Assembly (NCBI RefSeq): GCF_001641265.1
Contig: NW_020167524.1
Location: 744,001-808,000 of the forward strand
Direction: 5' to 3'
DNA: 64,000 nucleotides
Source: Pseudogymnoascus destructans
Lineage: Eukaryota > Ascomycota > Leotiomycetes > Thelebolales > Thelebolaceae
This document shows, piece by piece, positions 1-9,900 of this stretch. The notes beneath the pieces were generated by a model that was not told the DNA's origin, did not search any database, and saw nothing but the letters and a program-made list of their open reading frames with translations. Position numbers and translations under genes: made by a program. The stretch's first letter is position 1. Each line of letters opens with the position of its first letter.

Positions 1-1
1 G

Positions 2-1369
2 GAACTTGCCCGTTTGGAACAACAACCAACGGACATGGTAGCGCTAATCGAACATACGGTCCGAATCGACAATCGACTATACGAATTCCAGAAGGAACGT
101 CGGACCTATGACAAGCCCAAGAAAAGTTACCCCTACCGGGGAAACGAGGGCAGACGACGGGATCAACACCCGCGAGACAACCGTTGGTCGGACCCAATGG
201 AACTCGATGCCACGTTCAAACCTGGACGACCCCGTGACCCTAAGAAAGACAGACAATTCAAGGAACGACTCTGTTTTAACTGCGACAAGCCAGGCCACAT
301 GGCCCGAGACTGCAGACAGCCAAAGAAAGGGAACGGCGGACGCAAAGTCGGCAAACAACTCAATGCCACCTGGACAGGACAGTTGAACGCAACGTTTGTG
401 AGCAAACAGGACTGGGGAATAAACGGCGAAAGCACCCCAGAAGACGAGAGCTCAGATGAAGGGTCGGAGGCGGAATCGTTCACCGTCTCGGAACAGGAGA
501 CCTTCGATGAACTCGCACCTACGGAACCAATGAGTCCACGGTGCAAGAGCGTAGTAAGACGCATGGCAAAACACGCCCACGCGAAGATTAGGGCCGAACG
601 AGACAAGCCCAATGGCCAGAGGAGAATCCCCATGCTTAAAGACCTCTACGGGAACCTGTTACAGGAACTTCCGTTAAAGTGCAAGGTGGACGACTGCAAG
701 GATGACCTCTGGAGATACTACGACCAACTAACGAATACCCGCAGGCTGCTTGGCACGTCCCAAGACGTAGCTAAGTTGGAAGCCCAAGAAGCGGAAGAAC
801 TGGAGAAGGATGTCGAGCATATGGCTAAACTGAAGTATATGAAAAGCGTCAAACTTTACTACCAGGACCGCAGGAGAGCCCTGAAGAAGTACGACGAGAA
901 AGCCAGAGATATGCTCCGACGGGAAAATGCGAGACCCACTCCACGCATCGAAAGCAGAGCCATGGAGCAACTAGACACGTTCTCCACGCCTCCGAGGGAA
1001 GATAGTGCATGGGTGAGAGGACAGCGGGAACTATCAATGACAGACGCAACAGAGACTGATCATCCCTGGCACGCGTATGTCTACTGGGAGTATTGCAGCG
1101 AAGATGACTGCAAGCTCCACTGGAAAAAGAAACACCAGAATCAGTTGTTTCCCCGATCCTCGCCCAGGATACACTTCAGAGACGCAGAGCAAGTTCATGC
1201 CCTCAGGCGAAGCCAGTCTGAAGGGGACTTGCCTATCAAAAGCGAACAGGTATACAAGAAATACCCACATCTGCTAGACGAAGCAGAAGAGCGAGGGAAA
1301 CGATCTCCCCAAGGACCACCATTGGAAGCGGATGAATACTATCCTTCCTCGGACGAGTCAAAAAACTAG
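2..1369 (+). CDS. Gag polyprotein of Gypsy element (5' partial)
   Basis: Structural protein of the retrotransposon. The frame is already open at the first bases, so the true start is upstream. A CCHC zinc knuckle (CFNCDKPGHMARDC) lies near residue 90 of the visible part and is the nucleic-acid binding signature of Gag. The rest is highly charged: a basic stretch before the knuckle, then acidic and Lys/Arg-rich segments with coiled-coil character. The frame stops at TAG 1367-1369, directly after an A AAA AAC heptamer, and the pol frame is -1 relative to it. The extra 350 or so residues after the knuckle are longer than usual and have no domain I recognise. Confidence 0.85.
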   Translation, partial: ELARLEQQPTDMVALIEHTVRIDNRLYEFQKERRTYDKPKKSYPYRGNEGRRRDQHPRDNRWSDPMELDATFKPGRPRDPKKDRQFKERLCFNCDKPGHMARDCRQPKKGNGGRKVGKQLNATWTGQLNATFVSKQDWGINGESTPEDESSDEGSEAESFTVSEQETFDELAPTEPMSPRCKSVVRRMAKHAHAKIRAERDKPNGQRRIPMLKDLYGNLLQELPLKCKVDDCKDDLWRYYDQLTNTRRLLGTSQDVAKLEAQEAEELEKDVEHMAKLKYMKSVKLYYQDRRRALKKYDEKARDMLRRENARPTPRIESRAMEQLDTFSTPPREDSAWVRGQRELSMTDATETDHPWHAYVYWEYCSEDDCKLHWKKKHQNQLFPRSSPRIHFRDAEQVHALRRSQSEGDLPIKSEQVYKKYPHLLDEAEERGKRSPQGPPLEADEYYPSSDESKN

Positions 1370-1414
1370 GAGTCCTCGACGGTAGGCCACCGGCGAGCGA
1401 CACGAAGAGGCCTA
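1360..1414 (+). promoter_or_regulatory. Candidate -1 ribosomal frameshift site between gag and pol
   Basis: The last gag codons read TCA AAA AAC TAG, which contains the classic slippery heptamer A AAA AAC (1360-1366) set exactly in the gag frame and followed at once by the gag stop. Slipping back one base gives a frame open from CTA (1366) to the pol ATG at 1447 and on to 5055 without a stop. A short complementary pair, TAGGCC (1383-1388) and GGCCTA (1409-1414), could form a stem about 16 nt downstream. The heptamer and frames are seen directly; its use is inferred. Confidence 0.65.
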
Positions 1415-1446
1415 GTACAGACCAGCTATGCGCCACGACGGGCAGC

Positions 1447-4400
1447 ATGCAACTATATGTGGTCGCTAAGATACAACAGCGACACCTCCGAGCAATGATT
1501 GACTCAGGAGCGACGGGCAACTTTATGACAAAGAAAGTAGCAGACACGCAAGGCTTCAAAACAACAATGAAAGCCGAACCATACCCATTAATGGTCGTAG
1601 ATGGAGAGCCCATCTCGACTAATGAAGGAATGGTGACCCACGAAACGGTCCCATTGGAAATGGTCATGCTACACGGGCACAAGGAAACGATTCAGTTTGA
1701 CATCGTGCACATGGACAACCATGCGTGCATCCTTGGTATGCCATGGCTCAAGAAACACAACCCCCAGATCGACTGGTGGAACGAGAAAGTTGTGATGAGC
1801 CAGTGCGCGTGTGAACAACGGACGGACACGCGACAACGGGAGAAACCCTCCCAGGGCCGGAAGGAGTTATGTGCAACCTCCGAGCTCGATGACCTAGCCC
1901 AGGCATCCTCACCGATGAGTATACCGGTGGAGTACAAGGAATACGAGCGATTATTCCAGGAAGGCCCTAAGAACGAGGCGCTTCCTAAGCACCAACCATG
2001 GGATCACGAGATACCTTTGGAGAAAGACAAGAGTCCACCGTTCGGACCAATATATCAGCTATCGGAAAAGGAGCTGAAGGTACTTAAGGAGTACATCGAT
2101 GATAACCTAGCGAAAGGATTCATCAGACCATCCACATCACCAGCAGGAAGTCCGGTGCTTTTCGTACCAAAGAAAGACAGCTCCCTACGGTTATGTGTGG
2201 ACTATCGAGCGTTGAACAACATCACAATCAAGGACAGGTATGCCCTGCCGTTAATCAACGAACTACACGATAGATTTCAAGGAGCAAAGATCTTCAGTAA
2301 GCTAGATCTGCGAGGAGCATACAACCTGATCCGAATCAAGGCTGGGGAAGAGTGGAAAACAGCATTCCGCACCCGCTATGGCCTATTCGAGTATCAAGTC
2401 ATGCCCTTTGGGCTAACAAACGCACCCGCATCCATGCAACGACTGATGAATGATGCTTTGCACGAATACTTAGACATCTTTACCATTGTCTACCTAGACG
2501 ACATCCTGGTGTATTCAGCAACCAAGGAGGAGCATGTCAAGCATGTCAAACTCGTCCTGAAGAAACTAAAGGAGTACAGCTTACTCCTCAAACCAGAGAA
2601 GTGCGAGTTCCATAAAAACCAAGTCGAATTCTTGGGTTACATTATTGGAACGCACGGCATCAAGATGGACCAAGCAAAAGTAACGGCAGTGTTGGAATGG
2701 CCAACACCGACCACGGTCAAGGAAGTGCAAGCCTTCCTAGGCTTCGCCAACTTCTACCGGAGATTCATCTCGGGATATTCCAAGGTAGCTCAACCACTCA
2801 CGGAGCTTACCAGAAAGGATCTCGAATTCAAATGGACGGACAAGGCAGAGGCTGCTTTCCAGGAACTTAAGACGAAGTTCACGGAAGCACCTATCCTTGC
2901 TACATTTGACCCTGCAAAGAAGATCATCCTCGAAACGGACTCTTCTGACTTCGCAATTGGAGCATGTCTGAATCAACCAGACGAGAACGGTAAGTTCAAA
3001 CCAATCGCGTACTACTCTAGGAAACTGTCACCCGCGGAACTCAATTACGACATCCACGACAAGGAGCTACTGGCTATTGTCGTTGCCTTTGAGCAGTGGC
3101 GAGTATATCTTGAGGGACCCACCTACCCTGTGCAGGTATGGACGGATCACAAGAACCTCATATACTTCACCACGACCAAGGTTTTAAACCGCAGACAAGT
3201 CCGCTGGGCAGAAACCCTCGCAGCCTACAACTTCACGATAACCTATCGCAAGGGCTCCGAGAATGCAAGAGCAGACGCTCTCAGCAGACGGACCGACTAC
3301 GCCGGCCCAAAGGAAGAAAGACCTAGAGCAATTCTGAAGAAAACAGATGCAGGAATACAGTACAACGAGTTACTAGCGACGATCTCAGTCATCGAAGATA
3401 CAGAACTCGAGGAAAGACTCAAGAAAGCTTACGCAACAGACGAATGCGCCAAGCGAGTCTTGTCCAAAGTCGAAGGCGACTTCACCATCGACGAACAAGG
3501 ATTGATTCGATACAAAGGGTTAGTGTATGTCCCAAGTCAAATGAGACGCCCGCTGGTGCAAGAACAACACTCGTTACCAGCACACGGTCATCAGGGAGTA
3601 ACACGAACCTTCGAACGAATCACCCGACACTACTACTTCCCAGGTATGAGGAAGCAGGTAGAGACAGTGGTAAGAGAGTGCGACATTTGCAGCAAGTCAA
3701 AATCCAATAGGCATCTGCCATACGGACAACTCAAGTCGACACCAGTACCAAAAGGAGCGTGGAAATCAATAGCTTTGGACTTCATCGTCAAGCTTCTACC
3801 CTCCAAGGACCCGTTAACAGGAATAGAATACGACTCTATCCTCGTCATCATGGAAAGACTCACGAAATATGGGAAGTTTATACCATATCTAGAAGCTAGC
3901 GACGCCGAGGCGCTCGCATATACCTTCATTCGAGTCATATTAGCCGATCATGGGATGCCAGAAGAAATCATCTCAGATAGAGACAAGCTCTTTACTTCGA
4001 AATTCTGGAAATCATTGATGGCGCTACTGGGAACAAATCATAAGCTATCAACAGCTTTTCATCCCCAGACAGACGGCCAAACAGAAAGATTAAATCAGAC
4101 CCTTGAACAGTACCTGCGAAGCTATGTCAATCATCAACAGGATAACTGGGTTCAGATCTTACCCATCGCACAGTTTGCATATAACAGCGCGATGACAGAA
4201 GCAACGAAAGTCTCACCGTTCTTTGCCAATTATGGCTACCAGCCAGAAGCATATAGGCAACCAAGACCGGATGAATCACGAGCTGAACAAGCCCTGATCG
4301 TGGTGGAACAACTGAAATCGTTCCACGAACAACTTGCGACGGACATCCAATTCTTAAATGAACGATCCGCCGCATACGCAAACAAGAAGCGCAGTATGGA

Positions 4401-5055
4401 ACCTGCCTTCAAGGAGGGGGATAAAGTATACCTACTCCGGAAACATATCAAAACGAAACGACCAAGCACAAAGTTGGACTTCAAGAAATTGGGACCATTC
4501 AAAATATTGAACAAAGTCAGCTCAGTTAATTACAGACTGCAGCTACCCAGGAAGTCTAGACTACACCCGGTATTTCATGTCTCACTACTGGAACCAGCAA
4601 GAGGAAATACCCCAGTTGCGACCGACACCGAACTCCAACCCGAGAATGAGATAATCGAATATGAGGTCGAAGCGATCCTAGACAGAAGGTTAGTAGGACG
4701 TCGAGAAGAGTTTTTGATAAAATGGGAAAATTACGAACCTACGGATAATTCGTGGGAACCAACAAGGAACATCAGCAAAGAACTGCTGGAGGAATATCGA
4801 CGCCGCCATCCGCCAGCCATTGATCCCAAGATGCAGGGGAGTAGGCCAGTGGATCGGAGGAAGCGAGGTCCCGGTCACAGACGAGGAGGCAGCGCTAACT
4901 GCCTGTTCCTCAGCCTCAACAGCGTCACGCTTCTCAGCAGCCACACGTTCGGCCTCCTCTGCCGCATCAAGCTCGTCGAGGGTTTTCAAACCTCGTCGGA
5001 GCATATCTTTACCACGGGTTCGGATGAGGCGTTTCTGCTTTCGCAGACGAAGTAA
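1447..5055 (+). CDS. Pol polyprotein with C-terminal chromodomain
   Basis: Replicates and integrates the retrotransposon. Visible in order are an aspartic protease active site (DSGATGNF, about residue 19), reverse transcriptase with YLDD (about residue 347), RNase H with TDSSDF (about 497), the integrase HHCC zinc motif (about 710-750), the integrase core with its D, D and E residues including ISDRD and PQTDGQTERLN (about 778-885), and a chromodomain (about 1070-1120: EAILDRRLVGRREEF, then WENYEPTDNSWEP). The chromodomain places it among chromoviruses. ATG 1447 is the first Met, but the frame is open back to the gag stop, so translation may begin by frameshifting. The last 80 or so residues lie opposite the antisense ORF. 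Confidence 0.93.
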   Translation: MQLYVVAKIQQRHLRAMIDSGATGNFMTKKVADTQGFKTTMKAEPYPLMVVDGEPISTNEGMVTHETVPLEMVMLHGHKETIQFDIVHMDNHACILGMPWLKKHNPQIDWWNEKVVMSQCACEQRTDTRQREKPSQGRKELCATSELDDLAQASSPMSIPVEYKEYERLFQEGPKNEALPKHQPWDHEIPLEKDKSPPFGPIYQLSEKELKVLKEYIDDNLAKGFIRPSTSPAGSPVLFVPKKDSSLRLCVDYRALNNITIKDRYALPLINELHDRFQGAKIFSKLDLRGAYNLIRIKAGEEWKTAFRTRYGLFEYQVMPFGLTNAPASMQRLMNDALHEYLDIFTIVYLDDILVYSATKEEHVKHVKLVLKKLKEYSLLLKPEKCEFHKNQVEFLGYIIGTHGIKMDQAKVTAVLEWPTPTTVKEVQAFLGFANFYRRFISGYSKVAQPLTELTRKDLEFKWTDKAEAAFQELKTKFTEAPILATFDPAKKIILETDSSDFAIGACLNQPDENGKFKPIAYYSRKLSPAELNYDIHDKELLAIVVAFEQWRVYLEGPTYPVQVWTDHKNLIYFTTTKVLNRRQVRWAETLAAYNFTITYRKGSENARADALSRRTDYAGPKEERPRAILKKTDAGIQYNELLATISVIEDTELEERLKKAYATDECAKRVLSKVEGDFTIDEQGLIRYKGLVYVPSQMRRPLVQEQHSLPAHGHQGVTRTFERITRHYYFPGMRKQVETVVRECDICSKSKSNRHLPYGQLKSTPVPKGAWKSIALDFIVKLLPSKDPLTGIEYDSILVIMERLTKYGKFIPYLEASDAEALAYTFIRVILADHGMPEEIISDRDKLFTSKFWKSLMALLGTNHKLSTAFHPQTDGQTERLNQTLEQYLRSYVNHQQDNWVQILPIAQFAYNSAMTEATKVSPFFANYGYQPEAYRQPRPDESRAEQALIVVEQLKSFHEQLATDIQFLNERSAAYANKKRSMEPAFKEGDKVYLLRKHIKTKRPSTKLDFKKLGPFKILNKVSSVNYRLQLPRKSRLHPVFHVSLLEPARGNTPVATDTELQPENEIIEYEVEAILDRRLVGRREEFLIKWENYEPTDNSWEPTRNISKELLEEYRRRHPPAIDPKMQGSRPVDRRKRGPGHRRGGSANCLFLSLNSVTLLSSHTFGLLCRIKLVEGFQTSSEHIFTTGSDEAFLLSQTK

Positions 5056-5337
5056 CTTCGAAAGGGTTTCTTCCTCTTCGCGATCCAGGCGATCCTCCTC
5101 CCATTCGAGCTTCACCCAGTCGGGATGCTCAGGACCCATACAGTCACACTTTTCTTTCAAGTTGCGACGAACGCACTCGGCGCACCGCCGTGAATCATTT
5201 GGAGACGACACGCAAGTAATGTTTCGCCTCACGCAGTTCGAGCAAGAATCCATTTCGGGTAGTTCGTATCCGTGGTTCTTTATTCGACGGACAAGATCGT
5301 TGCGTTCCTGGAGTTTGCGGGCAGTGTCAGTAGGCAT
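4690..5337 (-). CDS. Antisense Cys-rich ORF of the Gypsy element
   Basis: A 215-codon frame runs opposite the pol 3' end. I chose ATG 5337 (MPTDTARKLQERN) because a Cys-rich module starts soon after it; the frame is open a little further upstream. The module has CSNC...C, then CAEC...CDC (about residues 29-65), which looks like two small metal-binding knuckles, followed by an acidic and Arg/Lys-rich coiled coil (EEDRLDREEEETLSKLLRLRK). The final 122 codons overlap pol in antisense and lose low-complexity character. The Cys spacing and helical part argue against a chance frame. Function is unknown; transcription would have to start near or in the LTR. A chance antisense frame is the alternative. 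Confidence 0.6.
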   Translation of the reverse strand: MPTDTARKLQERNDLVRRIKNHGYELPEMDSCSNCVRRNITCVSSPNDSRRCAECVRRNLKEKCDCMGPEHPDWVKLEWEEDRLDREEEETLSKLLRLRKQKRLIRTRGKDMLRRGLKTLDELDAAEEAERVAAEKRDAVEAEEQAVSAASSSVTGTSLPPIHWPTPLHLGINGWRMAASIFLQQFFADVPCWFPRIIRRFVIFPFYQKLFSTSY

Positions 5338-5417
5338 GTTGCATATTGAAGGACTCGCTGAGGAGCAGCAGAGTCCCGGGGACATGGACGTACTTATAGG
5401 ATTCGAGACGAATGCCC

Positions 5418-5433
5418 AGGGGAAGGGAGCGAG
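5418..5433 (+). other. Polypurine tract of Gypsy element
   Basis: AGGGGAAGGGAGCGAG, one C among 16 bases, lies immediately before TGTTACG, the first bases of the LTR. This is where plus-strand DNA synthesis is primed in LTR retrotransposons. Confidence 0.8.
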
Positions 5434-5908
5434 TGTTACGACGGAACAAGAAGGCTGGCCAACTACAGGACAGGAAGGAGGGAGGTCGCATGAGACCGGC
5501 CCTGGTACCTGGAGGGGCAGCGGGGAATAGTAGTTCCGAAAGTATCACGTGACGGACTCGCAGGATGATGAGAAGAGTCCTAAGAGTCCAGGACTCCGAG
5601 GACTCGAGTGAGTTCCCAGGAGTCCACTAGGCACGTGATGGACTCGCAGGATGATGAGAAGAGTCCTAAGAGTCCAGGACTCCAAGGACTCGAGTGAGTT
5701 CCCAAGAGTCCACTAGGCACGACGCCACTATATAAGTAGATAGTATTTCCTTAGATAGGAGCTTCGTGCTCAACTCAATACAGTATTTGTTATATACTAG
5801 TAACGTGTTACTTGAAGCCTTTGTGTCTGATCCCCTGCCTCCTCTGATAAGTAAACCTTTACGCAAGAGAACCTCTGTGTCTTCTATCATTTAGAAGTCA
5901 GCGTTACA
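5434..5908 (+). repeat. 3' LTR of Gypsy element (475 bp)
   Basis: Begins TGTTACG after the polypurine tract and ends GCGTTACA, giving the TG...CA ends expected of an LTR. A TATA box (TATATAAG, 5729-5736) marks the likely U3/R region, and an 86-bp direct duplication lies upstream of it. A diverged relative of the R/U5 half is recognisable at about 15975-16118, which supports its repetitive nature. No 5' copy is in view for comparison. Confidence 0.8.
5546..5717 (+). repeat. 86-bp tandem duplication in LTR U3
   Basis: Two direct copies, 5546-5631 and 5632-5717, each start CACGTGAYGGACTCGCAGG and differ at only a few positions. Each has a CACGTG E-box-like palindrome and several GAGTCC/GGACTC repeats. 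They sit just before the TATA box, where LTR enhancer repeats are usually found. Confidence 0.85.
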
Positions 5909-7346
5909 ATTGGCTGTCGCCAAATAACTTATCTGGGGTTATAGCCCCTCGAATGCCGTGTGTGTTTGCCCCAGACAGGACTCCCTCTAGATATGAGGGG
6001 GTGGTGGTAGCAGCTTCTGTGGTTTTGGGCCCCTTTCCCTTATCATCACACTGGGGTTTGTCATCTAATGCCAGGCTCTCCATAGGTTGAGGTCTAGTGT
6101 TGTCAGGTTCATCTGCCATAATAGTATCCCGGATTGCTGTAGATACAGTAGTAGCAATAGCAATGTTACTGCGCACCTGGATAGGTCCCCCATTAAACTC
6201 AAATGGATATGGACCGTCCTCATTGGTATCAATTACCTTGAGGGCATATTGAATCTGAAACTTGGCCCCAGCTTGTAGGATCTCTTGAACGTCAGTCCAG
6301 GGAATTACCTGTTCAGGATTGTCGTTGTTGTAGATAGTCCACGGACACTCCTTTGGAACATGTACAGGGCCTGGCTCGATTGCTATAGCCTCGTTAAGTG
6401 AGAATAACGTCAAGGTACTGAAATCGCACCAGAGACGAGGGAGCAACAACACGTGTCGTAGGTGGTCACGCCATTGAGGGCCGACGTTGAACTCACTTGT
6501 ATCGTGCTGGTAGGTAGTGTCCTCTTTTTGTAGATGGATCTTGCAGCGCCGGAGGAAGGTGTTGATATGATCAGTGAGTTTGTCATCATCGTCAGTGACA
6601 TCTTCACGAACAAGCCGGAGAGAAATTTGGTTGGGCGCAGGCTTGTATTGGTGCATAAGATCAATAATTGCCTCTGCCCCTGGGGTCTCCAACACCGTGT
6701 CCTTGCTCATCCAAGCTGGGAGCCTATCTAAAGTCACTTCGCTAGGTGCAAAGTATGTGTTCTTCCCGACCTTTGTCGTAGTAGCAGCAAATTTAGAGGC
6801 GGTTGTCTGGTACAAAAGGTATCTGATGCATGTGTAGGCACAGTATCGCTCCATAGGGTGCTCGCCAAATGTGAAAGCGGGCCAAGGGTCGGGCAAAGCA
6901 GAGCTGACTTGTTAAACTGGGGGACTTTGAAGGCCTTAACCTTGGTGTTATTGACACGGTGATAGGTAAAATCGGGATTGAAGTTGAGCGTCCTCAATGG
7001 TTAAGTACTCAAGTGTTTCAAGAGCATTGGCAGTATGGTGAATTGTACCTGCAAATAGGATTTTCTGCACCAGGTTTATTGCCTCTTGATCTGCCTTCTC
7101 TTCCTCACTATGGAGAGTATAACTGGCAATGAGTGTACTAAGATCCAACTCGTAATCGTACGCTTCTGGATTCTCAATAGAGGCCTCTAGTATTGAGGTT
7201 GCATGCACCTGGAGCTGTTTCTTAAAAACTGTCTCAAAAACCATTGCCCCTTTCATCACTGGGTATGACCACATCAACTGGCGCAGATGCACTGCATCTG
7301 AGTAACCCAAATAACCAGCAACAGTCGCCTCAGAGAGTCGGATAGG
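5904..7346 (-). pseudogene. Broken gene of unknown function, cut by Gypsy insertion
   Basis: Three overlapping minus-strand frames read as one protein of about 470 residues broken by two frameshifts near 6990 and 6900. The N-terminal block (7346-6990) has no Met at its open end and is preceded by an in-frame TGA, so the start is lost. The middle block reads HRVNNTKVKAFKVPQFNKS and continues, after a shift, into PDPWPAFTFGEHPMERYCAY and on to 5904. The last stop codon is supplied by the LTR end, so the insertion truncated the gene and its 3' part should lie left of the window. I recognise no domain. The soluble, Pro/aromatic-rich character would fit a capsid-like protein, but this is speculation. 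Confidence 0.5.
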
Positions 7347-7731
7347 TCATTTAGTAACGGGCTACCTGCACCACACATCTTGGATTGACCTTGTGATGCT
7401 GAGACTCGCTTTCGTCTACCCTTTGAGGGAGTCTATCGTCACATTAGTCTTCTTGTGTACATGTATAGAACGGGCCACTTGCCACTGCTAGGGCTGGACT
7501 GCTGCCACTGCTAGGGCTGGACTGCTGCCACTTTGGGTAGTGTCATCATTGTAAGGACACAGGGCACCCAGCTCACAGTAATAGCATATGAGAGTGCGAG
7601 TCGGAGGCTAAACGGATGCTATCCTATAGGTCTACTATGAAGGATACAAAAAAGATGAACGGGGAACCCCGTTGAGTCTGCTTCCTTGAGTAACCAAATA
7701 GCACGTCGTCCGTAGTAGACCGTAGGTCGCA
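7347..7731. other. Non-coding stretch with small repeats
   Basis: No coding frame stands out. It holds a 23-bp tandem repeat (7481-7532, unit starting GCCACTGCTAGGGCTGG, 2.3 copies) and a 7-bp perfect hairpin (AACGGGG-AA-CCCCGTT, 7658-7673). The hairpin lies close to the 3' side of the Helitron remnant but lacks a CTRR end where a Helitron terminus should have one. Confidence 0.5.
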
Positions 7732-9746
7732 TTAATAGTCGGTGGACAGCCTCAAAGAGTATTTATGCTGCATAGGAACCTCGTCCCATATAATTAGACC
7801 TGCCTCTTGAAGTTGCCGCCCTACCCTTGAGTTCCGGGTAATAGAACAGGAGGTCTTATCCGTAAGATCAATTGGAATCTTAAATTGGGTTATGAGAATG
7901 CACCCATTGGTAACAGTAAGGCTGCAATACCTGTAGAAGCACGCAGAGAACTGATTTTCCTTGGGCACGGAAGAAATGGCATAAAGCCTTATATAGAAAG
8001 GTCTTGCCAGTCCCCCCTGGCCCTTGTAGATAGAAGTGGGCAGTCTGCGGCTCAATCTCAATAGCCGTACAGATTGTACGGAAGCATAAAAGCTGGTCCT
8101 GATTTAATCTTGAGACTAAATCTTCCGCAAGAGCTGTTTCAACTATAGGATCAAAGGTAGTTGAGACCAGCTATACTGAGGAAGAGGTAGGTTGAAGTCC
8201 GTAGAGTTTTCCCAATATCCGTAAGGCCAACAGAAAGCAAATACAGCCCCATAATCAAGATGTGGTTCTTGAAGGGAGCTAATAGAAATGCTCCTCCGTT
8301 TTAGGCTCCCGTAATAGGTCGTCGCAGATGTGGTCCTTAAACTGGTTCCAAAGGAGGAGCGGTCAGCGATCATTCCTATCCGTAAACCCGTTAAAGAAGC
8401 AGTGTCCGTAGGCCATAACCACTGGTTAAAGATGATAGCTTCATTAAAGCATTCAATCCATTCCTGGTCATTCTCTACTAACCCTCGCGCAATACAGGCT
8501 TGGTGGAAAGTCTCATAACATATACTGTTATACGTACGGAGATCCGTAAAGGGACGTCGGTCCACGGACGACAGTCAATAACATCCGTAGCTAGAATCTC
8601 TCGTCAGCAGTAGCGCTACAATGAAACATACGCCCAATGTTACGATCTAAGCCCCTTTTACGGGGAGTCCATTTCCGCATAGCCTTAGTCCAGACAAATC
8701 GAGTAGGAAACTCAGAATATAAGAAGGTCCTGCCATCCTCATACATAGCATTGTAACGGAAGAAGCCCATTAAAGTAGTATCTGTACGACTAAGCCTTGC
8801 AGTAAGCTCTTGAGTTGAAAGTCCATCTGGGAAAGTAGACGGTATTGCTGGTACTCTAAGTGTACTGTAAGTTGTGTTACGGGTGGGTATTCGCCATGGG
8901 TTACGTACTCCATAATACGCCATATAGCCTCAGTCAGCCCAATATATCATCCGTAGCCTCAACCTGAAGGGTAGCATGGTCGGAGCCCTTATAGATATAT
9001 TTGTGGATATATTTTACAGCCTGTACTGTGCTACAGACCTCAACGTTCATATGACAGCGGTATTTCTGAAGTAGGTACGGGTTATACGGAACAACCCAAC
9101 GGTTGTTACAGACAACAGTCTATGTCCATACACTTGGCCGGGTACTGTAAAAGTACGGCCATCATCCCGACGCCTGTATTATGGATACCCCTCATCATTT
9201 ACAACACTAGTAGCAGTAAAAGGCTCCGGGAACTGTTTCGTACATCGTAGTAGTGAGGTAGGTGTTTTACGTGCCATACACGGAGCCTTTGGATGGTCCT
9301 CACCACATGGCCCATGGGTCATAGTTGAGTAGATTGAGTTACGTGAGGTGAAATAGGGCGAAGTGGCAAGGGAGCAGGTGGCCAGCGTGACGGACGACCA
9401 CGGCCACGTCTTTGCGGCAGAACAATGTCCGTAACAGGCTGTAAGCTTTCTGTGGTTCTAGGAGTAGGCACTGGTACCAGCCTTTCCTGGGTGCGGAGGC
9501 TACAGCGAGAAGAGTGACTGGTTGAACACAAATTGCAAGTTGCGTACCGGCGACCTAGCGATTGGTACGGAAGAGTGATGACTCGCGGTAAGAACCGCAG
9601 TACGCACACCGAATAGGAGGGGACGAACTCATTAGATCCTTAACATTTAAGCAAATACAGAGCAGGATAGGGTACCGAATAGGATACAGGCAGAATGAAA
9701 GGCGATTACAGATTACGGACAGGGCGTAAAGGAAAACTCTGCACAC
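7732..9746 (-). pseudogene. Decayed Helitron (Rep/helicase protein)
   Basis: Pieces of one RepHel protein appear in order on the minus strand. An N-terminal Cys pair segment (MSSSPPIRCAYCGSYRE, 9630 region) comes first. The Rep domain core (RWVVPYNPYLLQKYRCHMN followed by KYIHKYIYKG with its paired Tyr, 9110-8970) is next. A region with GFFRYNAMYEDGR (about 8780) follows, then DLRTYNSICYETFHQACIARG (shown here in part) at about 8500, and the start of the Pif1-type helicase (KGQGG, then LIIWDEVPMQHKY, 8020-7760). Multiple frameshifts and a stop within GYP*YRRR break the frame. The helicase C-terminus is missing, so the copy is 3' truncated as well as dead. Confidence 0.8.
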
Positions 9747-9900
9747 TAAGGGCTCACAGACTGCAACCGTAAAGGAGAACTCTATATGCTAAACCTAGGG
9801 TAGTAAGAAATGGGACCTAAACTTAAGCCAGCCAATCCTGAATTTCGACAAATGATAGCCAATCAATTGGTCTTGCCGTTTTATAATGTAGTATAGTATA

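Larger units (their letters stand above)
1..5908 (+). mobile_element. Ty3/Gypsy chromovirus, 5' end outside window
   Basis: A long terminal repeat retrotransposon enters the window inside gag and ends with its 3' LTR at 5908. The order is gag (to 1369), pol with protease, reverse transcriptase, RNase H, integrase and chromodomain (1447-5055), an antisense Cys-rich ORF, a polypurine tract (5418-5433) and an LTR (5434-5908). The frames of gag and pol are open over their full visible length, so the copy looks young. The 5' LTR and primer binding site are not in the window. The element is inserted in the reading frame of a broken gene that resumes at 5909. Confidence 0.9.

Noticed and set aside
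4820..5530. 236-codon plus-strand Ser/Arg-rich frame at the end of the Gypsy element
   Set aside because: It is the mirror of the antisense Cys-rich ORF and runs into the LTR; its Ser/Arg bias comes from the opposite strand.
7658..7673. Hairpin as the Helitron 3' terminus
   Set aside because: No CTRR end follows on the minus strand within the expected distance, and the helicase C-terminus is missing before it.
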